Positions 1 through 9,446 of a stretch of DNA of 10,325 nucleotides are shown piece by piece. The first letter of the stretch is position 1; each line of letters starts with the position of its first letter. The notes under the pieces were generated by a model. It saw only the letters and a list, made by a program, of their open reading frames with translations. It did not search any database and had not been told where the DNA came from. The DNA lies in the NCBI RefSeq assembly GCF_002999335.1, contig NW_020312352.1:1-10325 (forward strand), given 5' to 3'. The translations under genes were made by a program, and so were the position numbers. Source of the stretch: Cyclospora cayetanensis. Lineage: Eukaryota; Apicomplexa; Conoidasida; Eucoccidiorida; Eimeriidae.

Positions 1-157
1 AACCCCCCCCCCACCCATAACACACTCACCACCACAACGTCCAAGAAAGCCCGCTCTCAGTCGGAGAGCCTGCGACAGCTTCAGATGTTTTTATACAACC
101 AAGAGACGACACACCATCCTCTTATGTGACTAGAGATCTCACCTGTTCTCTCCCGCT

Positions 158-200
<43 letters not shown>

Positions 201-364
201 ACACATACACACATACACACACACAAGATGCGTGCCAGAGATGTGGGGTGGCATACTAATGGGCACTTGTACCACTCCGTGCTGCACAGAATTTGAAGGC
301 TGGAGCCTATGAATTCTGTTGTGCACACGCATGTACACATATATATCTGTACACACAGAAGTGA
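1..364. other. Left-edge sequence downstream of the hypothetical gene
   Basis: No ORF with coding character. It holds a C run at 3-12 and the CA repeat at 160-225. On the minus strand two strong donors are visible, AACAG|GTGAGA (142) and GGTG|GTGAGTG (29), each preceded within 20-45 bases by an AG acceptor. They may mark short exons of the neighbouring gene, but no protein match supports that. Confidence 0.4.
160..225. repeat. (CA)n microsatellite
   Basis: Near-perfect CA/TG dinucleotide run with a few CATA interruptions toward its right end. The Cys/Val-rich frames reading through it are artefacts. Confidence 0.95.
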
Positions 365-1354
365 CTAGTTGTTGTTGGAGCTGCTACTGCTGGAGGCAAA
401 CCGCCCTACCAGCAGGTCGTTTCTTTCATTTAAAAGAGCTGCATTTTGGGCTCTGAGTGAGACGACTTCTTGCTGCAGATCGTAGTAGTCTGCTACTTCT
501 GCAGGAAGATGGGCGCCTCTACGCGCCGTCCTGCCGCGGCCACATCCACTGTTGCAGCTGCTGGAGGCGAAACAGCAAGGGCTGGGAAGCATGTGCATCT
601 GCTGTTGCTGCAAATACGGCTCTCGACTGTCTTTCTTCGGCTGCCCGCAGGTTCCTTGGTAGCCTGGAATATTCCCAAAGAGAGACGCGTGGCCCTTTGC
701 TTGTCGGGGGCATAATCGAGAGAACACCGGACAGCTCCCACTGCGAGAAATCGTGTGGGCAGAGGGGATGAAGGCGACATTTGCGATTTTGTTCATGTTT
801 TTTTTGTCTCCCAGCGGAGTAGCATCCGCAATTCGACGCAAGGAAGAAGGCGTGCCTTCGATCTCGAAGATCCGGCGGCCCCGCTGTTGCTGGTGCTGCG
901 AGAGGAATTTGCTGCTGCCTGCGACAGCAGCAGCAGGCAGTTGCTGTGAGCCAAAGCCGAGACTACTCGAGCCTGAGGGAGGGGGTGGCACATGCGAACG
1001 GCCGTCTAACTGAGTGCTGCTGGTCATTGACTGAGAGCCGTTCCCTGCGGCCACTTTCACCTCGCTCTGCGAGCTGTTGACGCTGCCTGCAGCCTTAGCT
1101 TGCGAGCGTAGCACTGCTGATGTAGCAGGCTGCTTACGCCCCATAGCACTGCTCATTGCCACAGATTTGCATCCTGCTGCTGATGGCTCCGCCGCTGCAG
1201 CAGGAATGCGGGAGCGCAGGACCTGCGGTTGTACAGGAGGTGCAGGGTTGGCGCCATCGTCATTAAAGCGAACCGTTCGATGGCGATCAAGGGTAGTCTG
1301 GGAGGTACGTGGGAACTGCGCGGAGGGCTGGGCAGAGTAGAATGGGCCAGACAT
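365..1354 (-). CDS. Hypothetical protein with C-terminal leucine zipper, 329 residues
   Basis: An ATG-opened frame (context AAGATGT, purine at -3) ending in TAG. I do not recognise the protein. Residues 1-150 are Ser/Ala/Pro/Gln-rich and probably disordered. A more ordinary segment follows, with RGRRIFEIEGTPSSLRRIAD, then NVAFIPSAHT and GNIPGYQGTCG, then a Gln run and a Cys/Ser stretch. Residues 289-315 form a coiled coil with leucines at 293, 300, 307 and 314, an exact heptad zipper. The end is six Ser and three Asn. No signal peptide or membrane segment is visible. The GY-x-G after Pro faintly recalls short motifs of ciliary microtubule proteins, but this is too weak to call. A GTAGGG donor inside the zipper (409) could replace the Ser/Asn end with exons further left. 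The upstream neighbour is the Bre1-like gene, same strand, 3.15 kb away. Confidence 0.6.
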   Translation of the reverse strand: MSGPFYSAQPSAQFPRTSQTTLDRHRTVRFNDDGANPAPPVQPQVLRSRIPAAAAEPSAAGCKSVAMSSAMGRKQPATSAVLRSQAKAAGSVNSSQSEVKVAAGNGSQSMTSSTQLDGRSHVPPPPSGSSSLGFGSQQLPAAAVAGSSKFLSQHQQQRGRRIFEIEGTPSSLRRIADATPLGDKKNMNKIANVAFIPSAHTISRSGSCPVFSRLCPRQAKGHASLFGNIPGYQGTCGQPKKDSREPYLQQQQMHMLPSPCCFASSSCNSGCGRGRTARRGAHLPAEVADYYDLQQEVVSLRAQNAALLNERNDLLVGRFASSSSSSNNN

Positions 1355-4300
1355 CTTCTGCTGTCTAGACGTCTCCCTCCTGCTGCCCCAGGCGCGACTC
1401 TTCCGACTTCCTCCTCCGCAGGGCCTCTCCCCTTGGTCCTGTGATCCACTCGACGAGCTTCACAGGAGAGAGAGGGAGGGAGACAACGCCAGGAGGGATG
1501 AGCAGGGGTGGCTAGGCAACTACGGAGATAAGGGGAGAGCTAGGCAGAGAACAAGAGGCGAGCATAGCAGACGACCCAGGGCTTTATGAACGTCTAAACA
1601 GGTCGAAATTGCTTGAAAAAGGCGCTAAGGAAGTGAAATGGGTGGAGGAAGAAACGACGGCATTCGTCTGCTGCAAGGAGCCAGCCGCGGGATGTGCTGC
1701 GCCTCCACCTCAGCAGTATGACTCCGTTATTTCTTCTCGTCTACTGCATTTAGAGATTGTCCTAATAAGTTTGACTCATGAAAGCCAAGCACTTATAGCA
1801 ACATGAGAGAGAGAGAAAGAACAGCGTAGACAGAGGCCACTGGACCAAGTACTGGGCGGCCGCCTGTCATTCGAGTCTTGTTCGCCCACGTGCGAGCGCT
1901 TTGCCCATCATGCCATGTTAAATCATAAAGTGTTCAGCTATTTATTGCCTAACTACGATCTGTCTGGCTACATAGACACCATAGCCTTCGACTCCCATGG
2001 GTCCACAGGGCTCTTTCCTAAATGCGAAGCTTCAGGCGTGCTACCAGAGTCGCGGAAAAAGACAACCACTGCACCGTGATTCCCCCTAGCTTACAGGCTT
2101 CGGGTCGACCCCTTAAGTATATGCTTCGGTGTACCTGCAACAGGGCATCTAACTGTCGCGTATGCAATGGAATTCCGCATATCCATAGCTTGTTATTGTA
2201 GGCAAGGCACACCAAAAGGGCAGTTAATGTGAGATAATCTCTTACATACGTTCAGCATGCGTAGACAGAGCAAATGAAGTTTCATAGTGTGCCTCGCCAT
2301 GCGTTCCTGCGCTTGCAAAACCGAAAGCAATTGAGGTCCGAAGGATTTTCTCTCTCCCTTCCTGAGGCGCGTTCAGCACATGTAGAAGACATGCAACACG
2401 TGGTTCTATATGCAGCTATAAATGGCTTCTGGAGGCTCTACCAAGGCAGGATATTTGGGCTTACAAATGAAAAATTCTCGAAGCATGTGGTAGGCTGCTG
2501 GTGTATGTAGGGCCTTAAGCCACATTCGACGCTGTCTACTCTACTAATTTTCTACAAGAAGTATTTTAAAAATTGACTGCGTGGCTTTTTCTGCTGGTAG
2601 ATCTAATTTGCTGGAGTACTGTTATCTCGTTACAAGAAGATTCACTGTTGTGTGCGATTGCACTATATGCTTTGTAAAACTAGTCATGAATGGTCGGAGT
2701 GCTTGAAGGGCGCAGCTCCATTCAGCCTAGCTGTCTCAGTCCTCATGTCTGGAACTCTGGAGGGAGTAAGCATGGAATGAGGGAGCACTTTCAGGCAGTG
2801 GTCAATTACTTTCTACAAAGTTTTTATTGGGGCTGGGGTTGAGCGCCATTCTACGGAGCCCCTATAAAAAGCAATACAGTTAGTTGCACCCCAAGCCCGA
2901 AAGCCTGGTTCTAAGACAGCTTCTTTGACAATTGGTGGGCCTCTGAATCTTATCTTAATGGTAAGGCATTGTAATCTCTTGATGCATGTTCGGTTGATAG
3001 AACTAGACTCCTACTGGTGTGAGGCCCCACTTGAGCCCTGATTTATGAAACCCATCATGCTTGATTCAATACGAACCTAACAGAAAGTTACTGACCGTTT
3101 TTGGAAAAGAACTGTCGCATTCCCATGACCGCTTCCCTTCTGACATGAGGGGAACGACACAGGGGGTCTCCACTGAGCTGCACCGGCCAGGTACTCCAAA
3201 CTTCTACAGCGAGTTTCACAGAGCAACATACCGTGCCCATGCAAACATGATGCTTCTTATTGTATTGAGCTAGGGCCATTCTGCAGCAAGTTAGATATAT
3301 GAAAAGCCACATTAAATAGGTGACTCTGCAGAGTGTCATTAGGTGAAACCATGGAAGTGTAGCTAAGCCCCACTACAAAACGCGGGTGGACTCAAAAACC
3401 GACAACATAGTAGTGTGGACGTGCTTTCGCGAGACGCAGGGTTACGTGGTCTTGTTCAGCATTGGCAGACACATTCCGCTACCGCTTCTTGGAGTTGGCC
3501 AAGCTTCCCTTGTGCTTTTCTCGGACTTTCAAGAAATTCACAGGTGTTTATGAAGGCCTTGGATTGTTCTGCCCCCGCAGAAGCCTCTAGTGGAGCCCCG
3601 TTAAGAATATGTTTTCAAAAGGGCGTCATGCAGATGCCTCTGCTTGCTGCATGGCGTGAGAGAAAGGGCCCGTACTTCTTGTGTTTGTTGGGGTCATGCG
3701 GTGTTTCCAGTATCTCATATAAACCAAAAAAGATAGTACGCGAGTAAGTAGCTCTAATGGAAGCGGTGCAGATAGAAGCACTGCCAAGTAAACAGTGTGG
3801 AAACTCCGTGCCTCGCAGGGAAAAGTACAGTGAAAAGTCCCTTCGCCTAGCGCATGTGGAGTGCCCAATATGTTTCATACCATCGCAGACTTATTCCAGC
3901 CCCTAAAGCACCTATAAAGAGGCCCCCAAGAGGCAGAGACGCCCCTTGAGGGCTCCCGTAGGTAGTAGCAACAACCTTTAACTGCTTCAAAAGACCGCTC
4001 TGCTCAAGCCTTCTGACCAACATATCCATCCACGTGCAGAGGACAATTCTCATTAAGGTTTTAGTGATGGAGGTCACATTGGAGTCTCCGCAGGCCATCC
4101 CCACTGCTCCCCCAACTTGATCTCCAGCGGCAACCCCCTTTTTGCGACGTCTGCAGACCCTCAAAGCGTTCTTCCGGAGAGAACTCACTGCGGAGGGTGC
4201 ATAAAAGATAGAGGGCTAGAGACGGCCGCAGTGGCCTGGCCTGCAACTGCCGCACTTGGGGCCCCAACGGGGCCCCTCCCGTTGTGTTCACCCTAGGAAG

Positions 4301-4505
4301 TTTCCTCTAAAATTGTTGCACGCGCTCTGCCTCGGCACGGATCCGTGTAGGCATCTTGGGTGAATACACCCTTTTCTAAGGCCTCACCAAGGCCCCTAAG
4401 GGCGTCTGCTCAATTAGAGTCAAAAGATGTAGCTACAGTGGCAAGGCGCCACAGACAGCTGAAGCAATTCAACTGTACGAGCAGCCGCCGCAAAACCGCC
4501 CAACG
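1355..4505. other. Intergenic region of about 3.15 kb
   Basis: Lies between the stop of the Bre1-like gene and the ATG of the hypothetical gene, so it should hold the 3' UTR of the first and the promoter of the second. From about 1355 to 1570 the plus strand carries GA-rich patches. From about 1900 to 3900 the sequence is visibly more AT-rich than the flanks and lacks triplet repeats. Most frames here open at GTG or TTG and have no coding character. Two minus-strand stretches deserve a look: a carrier-like piece at about 3680-3790, and a short ATG frame at 4354. I see no RNA gene and no transposon signature. Confidence 0.6.
4265..4284. repeat. Inverted repeat, 7-bp stem and 6-base loop
   Basis: CAACGGG and CCCGTTG arms enclose GCCCCT. 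The left arm overlaps two direct copies of GGGGCCCC at 4258-4276. It lies about 220 bases past the Bre1-like stop, so it could sit in the 3' UTR; no function can be assigned. Confidence 0.55.
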
Positions 4506-4555
4506 TCAATTATGGAGATACGCCTTGCGAATGTCCTTCTGGTCAAACTGCGTTT
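4506..4555 (-). other. BRE1: Bre1-like gene, last exon: C-terminal tail and stop
   Basis: Acceptor GATGCCCTCAG; the joined codon is Lys, then TQFDQKDIRKAYLHN and TGA at 4508-4506. A short tail of the form x3-F-x3-D-I/F-x3-Y after the last RING cysteine is the usual Bre1 ending, so both the exon and the stop are well supported. The other frames of this segment do not give such a tail. Confidence 0.87.
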
Positions 4556-7500
4556 CTGAGGGCATCCAGTGAAAAAGCACGCCATACCAGGGGATTCTCG
4601 AGTCACCGTGACCTCACCTGATACGAGCCACCTCAAAAGTTTCGCCTGTAGCGAACTGGCTAGCTACACGCCTTCCTTCCCTCCCTTACCAACAACTCCG
4701 ACTTGCACATACTGGACAGCCAGCTAGGTCAACGGAAAAAAACCCCTTCATGAAAGGGGGTGTTCTCCATGGCTTACTGCAGTGTGGGCATTTGCGGTTG
4801 CGCGCCTTGACATTCTTCTCAATGCACTCTGCAGACCGGCCAAATTACAGACCAAACACTTAACTCAATGTCGTGTTTCTCCCATGTCTCCCATGTAAAG
4901 GCTCCACCCACTTCCCGCCCTCTCTGCAATCCTCACACTGCACGCCGGTTTGCATGCGGCCTTGCAACTCGGTCACTTCAATTTGTGCCCCTCCTTCTTG
5001 CCCTGCGAAAAGCTGCCTTTGTCGTTTTACCCCCTCCCCCCCCTGTCGGCGCGCTGAAGGCCGCTCAAGACGTGACATCCCTCAACTCTAACCAAGCAGT
5101 TCCATATGCACACCTTGGCAAAACATGTGGCCACATTTCATCAGCATGTGGTCCTTGAACCGCTCATTGCACACGCCGCAAAGAAGCCGCCGCTGAAGCA
5201 CAAGCCCATGACGCTCTAAGTCAACCCACCATGTGTTGAAGCCTCAAACCCTAAGCACGCATCCATAAAGCCGAGCCCGCTTCCCATCTCTTCCCTTCCC
5301 TTCCCCTCGAAACTCACGCGCATCGTTTCATTTTCCTCTTGCAGCAAATTATTAATTGCCAGAGAGGGATCTTCCGCTGCCGCGAGCACTGCGCACATCA
5401 CCAACAGCAATCCTACATCATGAACGTTCCCTTATTCTTTCTAATCTGTGAACTGCTAACCAACTCTATGAGCACTGCAAACCTCAAAGGCATCCACCAG
5501 CTATGAGAGAGAGACTCCTGCCCACATCTTTTGCGCTCCTGCTTCTCGTGTCTCTCTTTCAGCTTCTCGAGTCGCTTATCCGCTTCCGCTCTGGCCTCTG
5601 CCTGCCTCCTGAGTGAAGCCTCCAGTGCTTGCAACTTCGTCTGGTGCTGCTCGAGCACACTTGACGATGCCTAGGGACGCAAGCAAACCACACACCTATA
5701 CACGCCATTAGACAAGGACCACGCGGCACCTGTGCCCTGCCTACAAGAAAACAGCGTCCAGGAAGACAACTCTCCCACGGAAATGAAACTTGCGTTCACT
5801 TGTACGACCTATTGTCTAAATAAGGGTGACACACTTTGTTCGCTTCAGTCAGCAACTGCAGCTCCCGCGTCATTTCGTCGTTCTGCAATAATACAGAGCA
5901 CATACACGCGAAAAGCCTTGCGTCCAACCCTTAACTCCAACAACCCTGACCTCTCAAGTACAACCCATAGGCTGAATCCCCTGTGTCTAGATACAAGAGC
6001 CGCCGCACGCTTTTGAAAAGCTTCTCGCGCTCGCTCCGAAGGGCTTCAAAGCAGGTTGCAATTTCATCGCGCTGCTGATCTGCCACGACCTGCACTCAAA
6101 TGCACATACACCCCATGCGCCTCGCTCCCTAATGAGGCCCCCTAAAGAGCCGAATACGCGCCAAGCAACCCCCCTAAAATGTAAACCCTAAACTCTGCGC
6201 ACAGCTCTGCGCTGGGCCTGCTGAAGAGCATCCGAGAACGCCCTTGCGCTTGCAGCCAACTGCTCGACGTGCTGCTTCTCAATTTGTAGCTTCTGATCCT
6301 GCAGCCGTCCAATCCGTTGCAAAAGCAGCAGCTGCTGCTGCGCTGCTTCTGCCGATGCCTTCTGCTGCAGCAGCGCCTCATCCCTGCGCGATAAAAGACA
6401 TACACACGCAATGCAACGTAGAAGCAGCGACGTCCTGTGATTGTTCTAGCTCCCCAGATGAGTGCTGCGCTGTATGCTGCGGCAGGCACACACAGCCCCC
6501 TCCCCCCTGCTGCTGGAGGCACGTTCTTCAGACACACGGCTGCAAGCAACCAGCTAGACAAAGGGCAGCATCTGAGGAAGCGCTTCCCCACCGTTCCCTC
6601 AGTTGCCTCAGAAGAGATTCATAGTGCGTCTGCCTTTCCTCGAACGCCTTCGACACTTCTTCCAACTCTTCGGTAACGTGCGAGTATTGCTGCAACAGCA
6701 ATCACAGCCAGGCAGCAAGCGCAGCACATCAGGAAGAGCATCGGCAACAGCAGCCAGGCCGTAGCGACTTTGGACCCAAAGAAGATATAGAAGCGCTGGC
6801 GTTTGCCCAACACACACATTTGCCGAATTCCAGACTGTGACTGGGAGTTTTCCCACCTGGCGAAGCTCTGAGACCTCTGCTTCTAGCTCCTGCTGCTCAT
6901 TCAGCCGTCTCTGCATCGCCTGCAGCAAACGACGTACTGACATATGACACATGTTCCATGATCCCCTTCCACGGAGAAATCAATAAATACGCTTCGAGCT
7001 TCCAGTGCCTGCCCCCAGCGCCTTTTGGCCCCTTAGCGGCTGCCTCCCGTCGGATCCAATACTTACCTCTAGCTCGATCCGCAATCGCGAACCCTCTTCT
7101 TCCGCCGAGGCACCTGCCGAAGTCTGCTCCTCCTTCACGGCTGCTTCCCTTGCTGCTGCATCTGCCGTTGCTGCATCCGTGGCAGTGCCTCCAGCAGTAC
7201 GCAGAGAGCTGCTGAGGCGCAGGCAGTTCATCTCCTGTGCAGCCACACATAAACAGATCCACACGACTTTGGCTGCTGCTGCAGCAGCTTGCTGTGATGA
7301 AGCAGAAAGGTACAGCTGCAGCTGGGCACCAGCCCATAGGAAGCGGCAACAGCAACGCGCAGCTGATGACTGCACAGGCAGGAGGAGGCGGCGCGGCGCA
7401 GGGAGCATCAAAAGTCAAAGAGGGAGGCCTTTAAGAAGCAAAAGCAGGGCCCAGAGCAAACTCAAATGACAGACGCGAGAATGACAGCAGCGGCAAGAGG

Positions 7501-9408
7501 AATCCTCAACCTACAGAGACCTTCAACGCTTCTATGATCCGCTGTTTTTCAGCCTTGAGCCGCTCATTCCGCACTGTACCGCCAAAGCAGTCAGAAACAG
7601 CCAGCCAAAGAGAGTCGCATGTGCAACAGACGCAAACACAAGGATTCCATGAGGATAGAAGCAGTACAGATGCAATAGCTGCGAGCACAAGGAAGCATCC
7701 GTACCGAGCACTTGGTTGCTTGCGTTCTTGAGTTGGTCATACTGAATTTTCAACTGCATCTGCTGTAGGGCACGTTGGGAGGCCGTCGTCTCCAGCTGTT
7801 GTTGCATGTGGCGTGAGGCTTCCAGCTGGTCCTTCAAGGCATTCACCTACAGCAGGTAAGCATTGGGCCGCATATGTACTTTAATAGAAGGACGCACCAT
7901 TCAAAAAGGATAGGAGAGGGTCCAAATTGTGCTATGAAGAAAGGCGGATCCGGGGAGCAGCGCGGAAGAAACGCAAAGGCAGTGGCCACACGCAGAGCAA
8001 AGAAACGGCGTGTTAACTACATCTTACAATCAGAGGCATCCAGAGCCGCAGATACGTACATGCATACATACAGAAACACATACAGACACACACACATATA
8101 TATACAGCGAAGTACCTCTAGAAGGACACTTTCCTTCTGTGCCTTGAGAGTTTGGTTCTCTTCCAACAAAGAAGTCAGCCTCTCAGAAAGCTGCTCCCTT
8201 GCTTCCGCTTGCTTCCGCTGCACACACCCGCAAAAACCTCCACACCCCTTTAAGCCCTCAGCTGTTTGGGCGTCAGGCCTGTCCCCGCAGCTGCTGTGTC
8301 ATCGAAAGCGTAGCATTCGAATCGTACCGCCAGCTCGTCGAACGCTGCATCTGTTTTGCTCTGCTCCGCCAGCAGCTCGCGCCGTAGTTCATCAACTTCG
8401 GTAGACTTCGCTGCCTGCAAGCACAAACTCCGAGCCTTAAACGCCTTTCTTTGACGCGCACATATATAAGGGCTGCAGGCACTGTCCTAGTGCCTTGAAT
8501 CCCTCCGTTTTTTCCTTATTGCATCGCCTCGCTCTCGTCATTCATTGTGCATGCAAGCACACACTCCGTAAGACCGTTCTCCTCACAACACTCCATAGAG
8601 AACAGTCGGCTAGCGTCCTCACGAGACGTATCCGTTAGGCCAGTGTTCAGTCTGCTCTGCCTACGAGAATTTTACTGCATGCCACAGCCACCATTACGAG
8701 TCCAAAAAGCCTCGCAGATACCGCTCCCTGCTCGATTCTCAACCCCGACACCCACGCACCAGAAGTAAGTCCCTTTCCGCACAGAGCTGCTGGAGCTCAA
8801 TGAAGGGAGGACTGCTCATAATCTGAATTCTCTTTACGACAGGCATGGCCGCAGCTTCGTCGGCAGCCTTCCTCAGCTTCGCCTGCTCCTCTACCAGCTC
8901 CTGCAGCTGCTGCTCCTTCTGCTGTAGTCGAACTGACAGAACTGCAACCGAATCCGACTCGTCCTCACCCCCGCTATCATCGTGCTGCTGCCGTTCCTGC
9001 TGCTGCTGCATGCCTTCCTCACTCACACCATCAGCTACCGCCGGGCTTGCCGGAGATTGACCCTTTGTTGCACCCCCCCCCTCTGTAGTTGAAGCTGGTG
9101 CCGCAACTGCTGCCAAATGCTGCTGCTGCTGCACGGTTGCTGCAGAGTCTAACGTCGAGTCGTCCTCCCGGATCTCCTCGCCTTTGATGGCTGCTGTCAA
9201 GAGTGCAGCCGCTGCAGGAGCTCCCGTTGCAGCATGCAGCATTACCTGCTGCTTTTTGAGCCGCGAAATCTCTAGTTCTGCTGCTGCTGCGGCAGCAGCG
9301 GTGCTGGCATGCTGCTGCTCAGCTATCATAGCCCTCGTCCGCCAGTCACCAACGCGCAGCCGCAGACGCCGCACAGCCGCCTGCAGCGAAAGACATTTGG
9401 GGCAGAGG

Positions 9409-9446
<38 letters not shown>

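Noticed and set aside
1..12. C-rich left end as a telomere
   Set aside because: It is a plain C run without CCCTAAA units.
122..356. Cys/Val-rich small proteins on the minus strand
   Set aside because: They read through the CA microsatellite, and the frames start and end in unremarkable DNA.
457..1340. Several plus-strand frames of 60-104 codons over the hypothetical gene
   Set aside because: Shadows of the minus-strand ORF produced by CAG/CTG bias; none has motif content.
1370..1376. GAGACG element upstream of the hypothetical gene's ATG
   Set aside because: Similar to the Toxoplasma promoter word (A/T)GAGACG, but the first base is G, there is a single copy, and it is only about 15 bases from the ATG, probably inside the transcript.
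2274..2510. Plus-strand 78-codon ATG frame with GFWRLYQGRIFG
   Set aside because: The short LYQG piece recalls carrier repeats, but there is no supporting context, no partner exon and the strand is opposite to the other weak carrier-like piece.
3415..3747. Plus-strand 110-codon frame
   Set aside because: Opens at GTG and shows no domain or coding character.
6897..7469. Minus and plus frames of 143-173 codons near 7.0-7.4 kb as independent genes
   Set aside because: Each mixes exon 6 or 7 with intron sequence, and the starts are non-ATG or intronic; the spliced model explains the coding parts.
8310..8330. ATTCGAATCG as a tRNA T-loop
   Set aside because: No matching arms or anticodon stem; it lies at the end of exon 2 and the start of intron 2.
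7874..8404. Plus-strand 176-codon frame
   Set aside because: Antisense to exons 2 and 3 and their introns; includes microsatellite translation and no recognisable domain.
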